A stretch of DNA of 64,000 nucleotides from Colletotrichum lupini (taxonomy: Eukaryota > Ascomycota > Sordariomycetes > Glomerellales > Glomerellaceae): contig NC_064676.1 of NCBI RefSeq assembly GCF_023278565.1, positions 6,572,001 to 6,636,000 of the forward strand. The letters are read 5' to 3'. The notes beneath the pieces were generated by a model that worked only from the letters and a program-made list of their open reading frames with translations, had not been told where the DNA came from and ran no database searches. This document shows, one piece after another, positions 48,607 through 59,900 of the stretch (its first letter is position 1; every line of letters begins with the position of its first letter). The position numbers and the translations under genes are program-made.

Positions 48607-50401
48607 ATGCGCACATCAAGTCTCATCGCCGGCCTGACAGCTGCGCTCAGCTTGCCGCTGATCTCCGCCTACGCACCGCCAAAGTCGCACCGGAGTCCGC
48701 TCCGTCGCGTCGCTCCTGGTCATACTCAGGTGCAAGCTCCACCACGGGCGATTATGCGTCGCAGCAGCACCTTGCAGTACTTCAACAACAAGACCAGTGG
48801 TATGATATGTTCTGTGCTATTCAATCTGGGTACTTCTCTGACACCAAAGCCATAGCTTTCTACGTTGACGGAACCGGAATCCCGGACGTTGACTTCGATG
48901 TCGGCGAGAGTTACGCCGGTCTCATTCCGGTCGATGCTTCGAAGCCCGAGAGTGAGCAGCAGAAGAACTTCTTTTGGTTCTTCCCCACCGAGAACCCTGC
49001 TGGCAAGGACGATGTCATTATCTGGTTCAATGGTGGCCCGGGATGCTCCTCCATGGAAGGTCAGTGAAGCCCAATCCTGTAACTCTTTCAGGATGATTTG
49101 CTAAATGTTCAATGACAGGCTTTCTTCAAGAGAACGGCCCGTTCTTGTGGCAGTATGGCACCATCAAGCCTGTCGCCAATGCTTGGTCCTGGCATAAGCT
49201 AGCCAACGTGATTTGGTGAGAAATCCTGAACTGCTTGAGCACAAGAGAACGGTAATAACACTTTCTTGGAAGGGTCGAGTACCCCATCGGCACAGGATTC
49301 AGCAGCGGCAATGTCACTGCCACAGACAACGCCGAGACCGCAGACCAGTTTGTCAGCTTCTGGAAGAACTTTGTCAACACTTTCGACCTGCAAGGCAAGA
49401 AGATCTACATTGCCGGCGAAAGTTACGCCGGTATCTACGTGCCTTATGTCGGCGCCGCCATGCTCGACAAGAACGACACCAGCTACTTCGACGTCAAGGG
49501 CGCGGTCTACTACGACCCAGTCATGCCTTACGATGACGCGATGAACTTCGACCACGCCGCTTTCCCGTCATTTTATCGCTACTGGAAGAACGTCTTCGCG
49601 CTTCCCAGCGGTGCCGACAAGCAGATCGAGCAAGACGCCAAGAACTGTCAGTTGGATGAGTACTTCAACAAGCACTTGGCGTACCCGCCTCCTGCGCGTC
49701 CTTGGCCAGCAGCGAATGTCAAGGAGGAGTGCGATATTATTGCCCATTTTGACGCGATCTCGACAATCATCAACCCTTGCTTCAACGGATACCACATCCT
49801 TGATACCTGCCCTGTTCTCTGGGATGTTCTGGGTTTCCCATCCATCATGTACAGCCCTCCCAATACCACCTTGTACTTCAACAGACCCGAAGTTAGGAAG
49901 GCGATCCACGTTCCTGTGGACTACCCTACATGGAGCGAGTGCCAGGACCCCGTCTTCGTCGACTACAATGACAACTACAACGGCACTGAGCACGAGGAGA
50001 AGTTCCAAACCCTCGTGGAGCGCACGAACAACGTTCACGTCGGCTCTGGTCTGGCGGACTACGTTATCAAGCCCAATGTCACCACCCTCGCTATTCAGTA
50101 CATCAAGTGGAACGGCCAGCAGGGATTCCAGAAGCAGCCCTCAGAGGACCTCCTCATCCCTACAGTCAACAACGTCGACGAAAACGTTCCGAGCTGGGCC
50201 GGTGCTAATGTCCAAGGATCCGTTCACACTGAGCGCGGCTTCACTCATTCCACTGCCAAGATTAGTGGCCACATGGTTCCTCAATATGCCCCTAGCGTGG
50301 CGTTCAGACACAGCGAGTTCATGCTTCGTCGCGTGGACTCGTTGTCTGCTGGTGCGCCTTGGTCTGTGAACATTTCTACCACTTTCCAGTGGCCTTACTA
50401 G
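48607..50401 (+). CDS. Secreted serine carboxypeptidase, S10 family, about 540 aa
   Basis: Four exons: 48607-48799, 48856 (or 48850)-49059, 49119-49215 and 49273-50401. The introns are 50-59 nt; the first has two possible acceptors 6 nt apart, giving 540 or 542 aa. The start [23 protein letters not shown] is a signal peptide followed by a basic stretch. The catalytic triad of the alpha/beta-hydrolase is visible: Ser in GESYAG (about 215), Asp in GSGLADYV (about 427) and His in [10 protein letters not shown] (about 498). The oxyanion-hole and substrate region [13 protein letters not shown] is typical of S10. Several N-x-S/T sites (NTTL, NGTE, NVTT, NIST) fit a secreted glycoprotein. It releases C-terminal residues from peptides outside the cell or in the vacuole. 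Confidence 0.93.
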
Positions 50402-52092
50402 GCCTCGTAGCTCTTGCACTCTCGTCAAAGTTACGAGTCCACAGAGATTGTGACTCTGAGATGTTGAACAAGTGAGGATGAAGTGGTGGGTTGTAAGATG
50501 AGATTCTGCAGCATCCTTTAGATTATTCATGTACATATCACCAATCACACTTGAAGTCTTAGCCCACATCATCGCGAGGAAAGCATCGAACTTGGCATAG
50601 TTGATTCTCCCTTTCATTTATCCTTCCGTCCATGCTGGTGTGACTTTAGGGCAGACCCGGAGTAAACGGGGTGTCATTTGGCACCTCCTAATCAAGGTTC
50701 GTTAGTACATGGCGGCGTCAGAACTTTATCTCAACTTGTTAATGTCGTGCCTGAGCGAATCAAGTAGGATTTCCTGAGATCTCTGGGGTACGCATCCTTC
50801 GAAAAAACTGCCGGGAGGATCTAAGCAGTCTTCAAATCACTGTCGCAGTAGCATAAGTGTTGAGGAGGCGTAGTTCTAAGGCAATGAATTGATCGCTAGG
50901 CCAACCAGGAATAATTCTTTCATGTCTGATACAATGCATGATGCAAAGGAAGAGTCAAATGCAGAATATGTTCTGTTATTTACTGTGGAAGCTATCCAAT
51001 ATGCACAAGATGAATGGTCAAAAGACCGCGTCATAACACCATGTCAACCATCAATCGCCAAAAAGGAGCGGAATGCTTCCCATTCGACATAGAATAGGAA
51101 AAACCAAGCATCTACCCCTCGCCACTCCCCGCAACCCCATGATTACAGGATCCCACCCTGTATCAGACCACCTTGTAGTAGGGTGATTGCTGTTTCATCG
51201 TTACATGTACTCGGTTGAGTAGACATTTAGCCGACGTACTTGACGGTGACGGGAAAAAAACCACAAGGCAAATGTGACAGAGAATTTCCAGCTTCTGAAT
51301 GGTGATGAATACCTGGACTAAGTCCCCTCCTTCTTCGAAGGTCAAGTTTGGACATGTCGTCTGCCAGTCTCTTTCCTGCCTGGTCGACGGGTTTGTCACG
51401 AAGCGATTGGGGGAAGACAAGGTTCAACCTTTCGCGAGCTTTGGAAGGAGTGCGGGAAGTCCCCTCGTCAAGTGCAAATGATAAATGATGTGGGAAGGAG
51501 ATGAAAGACCAAGTGCTTTTGGGAGGTGCACACTGCGGTTCCTACAGGAATGACCTCTCGTGGTTCGCCCAGTAACGCAGGAAGTTCTCAACGGGAGGAT
51601 TGGCTGAGACCGAGCCCTCCCTCTCTTCTTGTCCAGTGATGTAGACTGCCCCTTATCAGCGCATCGTGTGGCAGGCGGCTTCATTGACTATGGCGATGGG
51701 CAATGAAGAAGCCACGATCATAGTCTTCATGACCGAGGGAAGTTTGCCAACGGCCAAGGCTTGCAGAAAGAACATGTACCGACGAATATATTGAAGATTG
51801 GGCAATTGCGATGCTCGTAGTGATGCTAAAAGTCTCATTGAGGAGGCACGATGTTCCCAACTCGGCAGGGGACGTTTGCCGTTACATGCTCAATTATCCT
51901 CCGTTGCCTGTCCTCGATTGTTCATTTCATCGAAAAGGCAGCAGCATAGGAAAGGCTCTTCCCTTTGATGCATCACGCCAGATGCTCCGACCAATCCATT
52001 TAATCCCACAACCGTCCATTTCCATTCATCTCTTCTTTTCTTCTTCTTCATCCGCATCAATCCATTACGATCGTTACTCAACAGCGTTCGAG
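50402..52092. other. No recognisable gene
   Basis: 1.7 kb of normal composition. Frames such as 50889-51092 and 51163-51427 have no ATG context or motif. 52010-52080 is a CT-rich tract just before the small membrane-protein candidate, like a fungal leader or promoter. Confidence 0.45.
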
Positions 52093-52359
52093 ATGCATCC
52101 TTACCTTCACAGCGCTTTTCTTTACCTCTTAGCCCGCCTTCGTGGCGAGGCCCTCCACCGGATTGCCGGATTCACGCGGGCCGGGATCGCCTTCCTTCGG
52201 GATGCCAGTGGACACGAGTTGGAGAGTTCGGGGCTCGAAGACCAGGTCACACTCCGGTTTGCGATATACCTCCCAGTCTTCCTCATCGCGCTGCTTGCAA
52301 TCGCATTGGTGGACGCACTGCTCTCAGTCACCCGACGTGAAATCGAGCGCGTGATGTAA
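52093..52359 (+). CDS. Small single-span membrane protein candidate, 88 aa (hypothetical)
   Basis: ATG at 52093 after a CT-rich leader; 88 aa. Residues 56-79 (FAIYLPVFLIALLAIALVDALLSV) form a strong transmembrane segment, followed by a basic tail RREIER, so the C-terminus probably faces the cytosol. The N-terminal half has an amphipathic, Arg-rich stretch. I do not recognise the family. It could be a real small protein, the first exon of a longer gene (a stop follows directly in frame), or chance. Confidence 0.35.
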   Translation: MHPYLHSAFLYLLARLRGEALHRIAGFTRAGIAFLRDASGHELESSGLEDQVTLRFAIYLPVFLIALLAIALVDALLSVTRREIERVM

Positions 52360-53723
52360 GTCTTATCGGCTTAATTTTTGTCATCAGATCTCGTCTTTCC
52401 CGACAATTTTTGGACCTTTTCTCTTTTGAGCTCCTGGTATTACAATACCTCCAGGATGCTGTGGCCTATCTTTCCGAGTTCTAGGACTCCTGGGACTCTC
52501 CTTTTTGTCTCCTCAGCTCCTGGTATTACAATACCTCCAGGATGAATGTGGCCTATCTTGTTGGGCTCCGGGGGTTCAAGGGCTGTTCTTACATATACCA
52601 ATGGGTTTGGACAGCCCGACACAACTTTTGTAGGTATTTCCCCCTTCGTATCTCTCCACAGTGGCTTTGACTAACTTCTTGCATGTGAGCATCATGGCTT
52701 CCATGATCCCTCACAGGGCATACCAAGAACTGCTTTTGCATCTGGGAGATGGGATTGACAACGATGATGGATTTGCTCCACGCCCATGCATCCGCCCGAC
52801 CCCCCGTGTCTCCTGTATCGGCCAACATACAATGACAGTGGTGAAGGGGCCCCCTGTCACACAGCTTAGGGTTGCCGTAGATAGTGTGAGTACCTTCGTG
52901 CTTCTGGTCGTAGAATCCAGATCCTCTTAGCATTTCTGTCAGAGTCCGTCCTTTGCCACTATCTTGATGCGATAATGGTGGTCTTTGGTTTCCCTTCCGC
53001 TTCTTGATTTCGATGCTGATCTATGATTCTGGCACTGCATTCCACAAGCTGTCCACATTGACACTTGCTTGGGCAGGCAACCTCACACAGCCATCCGCTC
53101 CTATCTCTCTTGCCATCAAGTGCCTGCTTGTCATCGGACGTTCTTACTTCATGAACCACAACGGAATTCCACGTTCAGAAGCTGTGAATGCCATGAGTGC
53201 CTAGCAGGAGTACATCGGGGAGTCTCAACCCGTGTCTTGCCGTGATGAGAACAATCCTAGCAGGACCAACCCCGTCGGCCTTATCTCTGCTGCCTGTTCA
53301 CGGCTTACGTCTTTCCGCAGCCGGCAAGTCCAATGTCAGGATTCACTCGACATTAGGTATGTACCCATCCACAGCCGGATGGCCGTTCTTCCGAGCATAC
53401 CACAAAGGTGTCCGTAAAGGTGAGTGATTCAGTGGACGACCTAAGTTCGAGTTCCGGAGTGCTTTGAGCAAACTTTGAAGTTAACATTTCTTATCTCCGA
53501 TGCATCTGCAGCATCGTATACCTAAGAGACACGCCTGGAAGATAAGTGTGACTCTCCGTCCTCTTGGTCACCATTCACCAGACCCTTCAGTCACCCACAT
53601 CATCACTACCATTCTTCTGAATTCCCGCCCGGTCTTTGATCTTAACCCAAAATCACACGTCATACTCCTGGATTCGTCGAGCTCGTAGAGGAATCCCCCC
53701 GATAAACTCAGAAGTCCTTCAAG
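52360..53723. other. No secure gene
   Basis: Contains the 52429-52559 repeat. Frames at 52694-52930 and 53004-53204 begin with ATG, and a GTGAGT donor-like site follows the first at about 52890, but no consistent spliced product or motif could be built. A CT-rich tract at 53560-53690 precedes the next candidate gene. Confidence 0.4.
52429..52559 (+). repeat. Direct repeat with an internal palindrome
   Basis: Two near-identical units of about 44 bp, at 52429-52472 and 52515-52559, share AGCTCCTGGTATTACAATAC, CTCCAGGATG and GTGGCCTATCTT; the second has 2 extra nt. Each holds the perfect palindrome GGTATT-AC-AATACC flanked by CCTGG/CCAGG, so each could fold as a hairpin. The units are 86 bp apart. 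The function is unknown. Confidence 0.7.
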
Positions 53724-54188
53724 ATGGCCGACGACGCTTGGATGGCTGAATTGGATGATTATATCATGTTAAGCGTCGAGTCCGACTCATGGGTCAACGG
53801 AGGCTTCTACTACATCTTCGATGTCGCCCTCCGTAAACTACTCAGGTACTTGTTTTTACCTTACAAGACAAGCTTCGTACGATGCCTTCAACAAATCCAA
53901 ACCGCGCTGTGGCTACCGGACAGCATACGAATCACAAGCGACGTCGGAGACGGTATGACTGATAGCTTCTGCGTGGGGGGCATCGCGTGTCTATTTATCA
54001 TCAGCTTTATCTTCTTCATGCTGTTGGCAATGTCCACATGCATCAAGGACTCCCGCGTCACCATCTCAGAAGCATTCTTTGCCCTTGAAATTTGCTTGGG
54101 ATTATGGTGGGTATGGGGCATCATGGAACGCTGGATGTTGGAAGTCGGCCAAGGGGATGTCCGGATGAGGCATCATTTCTGGAGATAG
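53724..54188 (+). CDS. Two-span membrane protein candidate, 154 aa (hypothetical)
   Basis: Single frame from a well-placed ATG (CAAGATGG context) at 53724, after a CT-rich leader; 154 aa. The N-terminus is acidic (MADDAWMAELDDY). Two transmembrane segments are seen: residues 82-106 (FCVGGIACLFIISFIFFMLLAM) and 117-138 (AFFALEICLGLWWVWGIMERW). Residues 35-60 are amphipathic and basic. It is not recognised as a known family. No obvious partner gene lies nearby. It is probably a lineage-specific protein if real. Confidence 0.5.
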   Translation: MADDAWMAELDDYIMLSVESDSWVNGGFYYIFDVALRKLLRYLFLPYKTSFVRCLQQIQTALWLPDSIRITSDVGDGMTDSFCVGGIACLFIISFIFFMLLAMSTCIKDSRVTISEAFFALEICLGLWWVWGIMERWMLEVGQGDVRMRHHFWR

Positions 54189-56399
54189 ACAGGAAATTCT
54201 CCAGGGCCGAGTACGAGAGACGTGAGATCACACAGGGAGAATCCTAAGTGTTTGGGAGCTTCAGGAGACCAAGGTCTCTATATTCGAAAGTCTTTTGGTA
54301 TCAGTACGCGTACTCTCGGCCGTATCCACCGCGGCGTACCAGGATTCATCGCATACACATATGAAATGTCGAACCACTACCAAGCAAAGCTGCATTCGCA
54401 GAAGCGCGGCGGATGCACCAACAAGTTCCGAGTCATCGACTCAACGCGATTACGGGCTTTCTTCTGATCGCCCTTATCCACGATGCGAGGTTTCAAGTCT
54501 GCCCACAATGAGAAGGCCGGCGCCCTCCACCAAACCAGAATGCACCAACAATATCAACCAACGCCCAAATCGATTACACAGACACAGCTTCGGACTGAGC
54601 AGGAGTTATCAGAAGTAGCCTTAATAATACAAATTAAGAAATAACATTTTGTTTTCAACTTGTAACACCGTAATATTCAATGCAAATATGAAACCGGCTA
54701 AAACAAGGCGTGCTGATGTATGATGCGTGCTAATGTGGAGGGACAAATAAGCCGGTGTTGTTGCTTAAATAATCAACATTGGTGGTCTGCTTAAGAACAT
54801 AGCATAGTCAAGATACTAGGAGCGGTGTCTATCACATTTATGGTCTCTTTGGTGCTCCGGCTTGGTTTGGCCCCTCCTTTCCGGTCAGTTCAAATTCAGC
54901 GAACCACTATCCACAAGCCCAGGGACGAGTTTCTAATGAGATAATGCCATCATAAGATCTAATGGTTCTATCGTAAACAGTCGCCTGACATAGACTCAAC
55001 GATGACGCCGCACCAGATTCCTTTTGTTATGCCATAGCCTGTGGCAAGCATAGAGCCGATCATCGTGAGCCAAAAGCTTCTGGGGTGTCGTAGGGACTGG
55101 AATACTCACAAGCTACAGCCAAATCACATCAATAAATAGGCTAAGGGTTTTTTGGGTCTAACGAGTCAAGACCATACAGACCCTAATATCGAGAACGCTG
55201 ATATCAAATGTCATCCCGGACTCACCTTGCCTGTGTCAAACCACGGCGCTTGTGAACTTGCATCGCAGAACTCCTCCATCGCTGTTGATTTCTTTTCTCC
55301 ATCATCTTCATTCAAACTATGCCGTCGCCTGGAAGACTTGACTCGTCATCTTCCTTGTCAAAATCCTTGTCACAACTTGAAGAGGTCTTGAGGTCAAGCC
55401 TCCCAGAGTCATAGGCCATGGAGAACCTTACGTTCAGACTTGTGTGTCAAAGCCGAATCAAAACACGGCATCAAGGTAATCTGCAGCAAGGCACGATACC
55501 CTTCGAGCCTCACGAGAATGTCCTTGGGATCCATGGAAAGACTTTCGCTCTGATTCCTGGAAGTTGCTATGAGATGATGTTGACTCACTGGGAACCTTGA
55601 TGAAACAGTGTTAACAACCATGAATGCACCATCGAGTGGGAAAGTGCGATGATATATCCGTGCCTAGCTCTGTCGACCTCAAGATGGTAGAGTCATGTCC
55701 GCAAGTCAGCCTGGGGTGTTCGTCTCATTTTCGACGTTCCACGATATCATCCCGCACAACGCGCTTGATATGGCTTGAGTCATGATCGCAAGCTATCAAG
55801 TTACTGGCGTGACCTGGGTGAAGCCTTCCAATAGTGCTAAGATTGATGAACTCTGGGCAGAAGTATGGGTTAGTCTCTCACCCAATAGAATTGCGTTAAG
55901 ACTGACTCAAAACACACGATAAACAAGTTGAGACCGAGAATCTCGCACTTCAACATAATCTCGGATTTGTAGTCTGGTGACGGCGAATGATCGCATAGCG
56001 GAGCGCTATTGAGTTGATCGGCGATTGACTTCCGTCCATGACGCTGGTTAGATGGCGATGTGATGATTCTACTGGAGCCTTCAGCTGATCTGTTCCACAA
56101 TTGCAAGGGCCAAAACTTGGCTCAGGTAGAACAGAGGTAATCTCAGCTTTGAGAACTAATACCTATGAATTCCCTGTATCTCATGTAGTATAGGAAGAAC
56201 ATCCCAAGGATAAGAACATATTAACTCACAAAGGTTCTCGTGTTCAATTCTGCCCGTCATTGAAACCGATAGTAGACTTCTGCCTCCGAGTCCTCCTCCG
56301 CGTCAGCACCGGCCAAATAGTCGGGCTTACCGAGTCAGTTTGTATCACGTAATAGGGATAGTAATCGCACCTCACAAAGTGCCCGTCACGTGCTAAATC
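54189..56399. other. No recognisable gene
   Basis: Normal composition, with frames up to 107 codons but no motif. 54610-54800 is AT-rich without RIP bias. The composition switches sharply to RIP type at about 56400. Confidence 0.45.
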
Positions 56400-56951
56400 A
56401 CGTATCTATCTCAGATATCGTATATATAAACCTTTTCCTTTTATCTATTTCTATTTTAATAATTAAGCTACTTTTACTATACTCCGTATACCTATTACTA
56501 CGTACTATAACTTATAATAATTATAAGCCTAGCTCTTAATTAAGACCCTATACTATAATAACGTACTTATTAACACAATTCCTACGATGTTTTTAAAATA
56601 ACTAACTTACTTATACCTACTTTAACCTAAGCTAAATTAACTAGCTATAATAGTTAAATTAAATAGTTTAATATATTTTATACTATAAATAAGGGCGTCG
56701 GGGTCTAGAAGTACGTTAACCTAAACGCTCTAAATTCTAACGTATTCCTCGACCCCTTTATAGCGCTTACTTCGCCCTTAGAATTTAAATAATTAGTTAT
56801 AACTTATAATAAAAAAGAACTATAAGCTTACTAAGCCCGTTATAAAGCGTTTAAGAACGACTAAAAAACTAGGAAATCCTCTACTAATAGCTTCTAAATA
56901 TAACTCCTAATACGAACTTTTTAACTTCTTTAAGTACGAATAACCTATAGA
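56400..56951. repeat. Unidentified RIP-mutated repeat, left part (split by LINE B)
   Basis: AT-rich with almost no CpA/TpG. It continues at 63449 beyond the LINE, sharing AATAACCTATAGA as the LINE target duplication, so the two parts are one older element. No LTR, TIR or domain could be recognised. The junction with normal DNA near 56390-56405 contains two CACGT motifs that might belong to an element terminus. Confidence 0.6.
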
Positions 56952-59900
56952 ATAACCTTCCTCCTATATACTTTTTCTTAGCACGCACTATTAGTACGGG
57001 CTACTTTACTATACTAACCTCCTTAATAAGGCCTATTTTAACCCCCTTTTTCTTATACTAACTATAACTAGCTTAAGTAACGGCTATTATATACCGCTAC
57101 GGCTATTATCCTTTTTAAATACTTTTAGTACCCTCTTAAGCTTTATTACGATTATCTAATTTACGTTACTTCGGTCCCTAACTAAAAAACGCCGCATTCC
57201 GGACTTTACTAAGGTAATATTTATAACCCCTAAGATTACGAAGGTTTTAATTACGAGACCTAGGTTAGACGCGTTTATTACTACGACTTAGCTTAGATTA
57301 ATAATAATAACCTAACCCCCCCTTAATTATAGAGCGCGTTTTAATAGGACTATAACTATTAGCGAGATTAGGACCCGTCTTTTTAGCCTCTATTTTATAA
57401 GGGATATTACTTTTATAGCTATTTAAGAGTCCTTTTAGTTATTAAAAAACTCTAAATACGCTATTATTATAAGTTATTATATTACTAAGCTTAAGGCCTT
57501 TTTTAAAAAACCTTAGCTATTACTTATTAAAACTTTTTAATATAAGCTAGATTATAAAATTATAACGGGCCTCTCTTTTATTAAAATACTCTTTTAGAGC
57601 TTTAGTTATTATACTTAGCATCCTATTAGTTACTAGCCCTAGGGGCTTATAGCTCGAGCTTTAAATATAATTAGCGACTTATAAAAAGGAGCTAGAAATA
57701 TACTTCTCTCCCCTAATACTTATATTTTTATTTACTTTAACTTTAAGAATCCCTATTACTAAGTAGAGGTACGGTTTATTTATAAAAAAGTTATTAAAAA
57801 CTACTCGCTTAAGGGCGAAGATATTAGCTTAGTAACTAGGGTTTTAATTAGTTACGTACTTATTCCGAAGACCCTAAGAGTATAATAAGCTATACTTAGT
57901 TACTATACTTAGCTACTTAAACTTTTTAATATAATTATTATTAAGGGATTTAAGATTTAGTTTACTTATATTATTAAAAACGTTAAGACTCGAATCCCCG
58001 GCTTTAATAAGTAACCCCTCGATTTTAATATATATATTTAAAATAAGGTTAAAGTAATAACGGGGATAACCCCCCTTTATTACTAAACCTCTAGCCTAAC
58101 AAACGGCCCCTATATAACTTATATTATATCTTTTTTAAAATTAGTAAAAAGGCTTTTTAATATTTTTAAATTAGTAATAGCCTAGCTACTTACTTACCGA
58201 CCCCTTCTTAAGTAATACTAAGTCTACTTAGATTAGTATAGTTTTAAAGATTATATTAAAACTTAATATTATTATTATTATAAAAAGCTAAGATATAACG
58301 GCGACTATATTACGATCGTCCCTTAGTATGTAAATTATTAAGGGCTATATATAAGTAACTATGCGAGCTACTTTATATATTTCTAAAAAAGAAACGGTAT
58401 TATTATTTATTAAACTTCTTAAGAAAAGAAATTCTTATATAAAATAAGTAGAGAACTCTATACGTAAGTTATAAAGCTCGACCTCTCCCTAAGCCCTACC
58501 CTTAAGTTAGACTTTATAAAGTCCCTAAGCACCTAGCTTTAAAATAAGATTATAAATATTAAAGTAAAAAGACTTACTAAGGATATTATTTAGGGGTCTA
58601 TAGTTATTAATATAGCTACGTATAATACTAAAAATTACTTAAGTAAATAAGAATAAACCTACTTAATTATTATAGAGTTAAATAGTATTATAAATTCTAT
58701 TTTAAAAAGTAATAACTACCCTCTTTTTAAAAAATAGGGCTCTAAACTCCCCCCTAAGGATAGCTTAGAATACGAGGAGCTTACCCCGAAGAAAAAAAGT
58801 AAAAATAAATATAAGAGCACCTCGCGTAGGCGCTCTATAACTACCTATAGCTAGCGTATTTAATACGTATTAGAATTAAAATATTATAAGCTAATATATA
58901 AAAGAACGGCTATAAGTATAATTACGCCCTTATTACTACCGAATTTAAATAAGCGGATATCTTATTATTATAAGAGTTATAATATAGTATAAATAAACTA
59001 TAAAATATTACTAAATCTTATTTTAGTTTTACCTTATACTCGTTAGTTTAGAACTGGGCTATAACTATTAATAAACCCTAGGTCTTTATATATATTTACT
59101 AAACCCTCCCGTACTTAGCGGCGTTTAATATTATAAAGCTCTCTTATTAGGACTTATTTAGAGTACGTATCTTAAAGTATTATATTTTTAACGTTTACTA
59201 TACCCTTAATAAAAAGTATATATTAATAATACTTAACTATTAGACCCCCCCGCAGAAGCTACTTATTATAAGAGATCTAAACTCTTATTATACTAATTAA
59301 TAGCTAGGGACCCCCTTATATACCCCTAGGAATTACTTTACTAACTAAATAAATAGCTACTACCTTATTATACTAAACCCCGTAAAGGTCCCTATTTATA
59401 AAGTAAGTAACGTACTTAACCTAGCTATTTTTAACGTCCCCCTAGCCCGGATTTAGATTATTAGCTATATATATACTAAATCGGATTATAATACCCTTAT
59501 TATAACTATCCCCCTTCCCGCTAGCTTAGGTAATACGTATTAGTTAAAAAAGAAAAAAGCAGAGGATTAAACTAGAGAATATACTATAGTTTATAAAGAG
59601 GGTTAGGGAGCTAACCTAGGTATGATATACTATATATAATATTATATAAGACCTCGATCTAGCCGCAGAGAGCTTTAATAACGTATTTTAGTATATTTAT
59701 ACTTCTTTTTTTACCCCGTATCATATAAGGGGTAGGGGGATAAAGTAATAGGACGAATTATATACTAAGCCTAATAAACGTTTTAAAATAGTATACGTAA
59801 CCGACCCCGAATTTCTTATTATAGCTATAGCTAATTAGTAATATAATAATACTATATAGAGGGCTAAGGCCGCTATATAGGTTAGAATAGTCTCTTCTAT

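Noticed and set aside
52661..53204. Spliced gene from the frames at 52694 and 53004
   Set aside because: A donor-like GTGAGT exists, but no acceptor gives a consistent or recognisable product.
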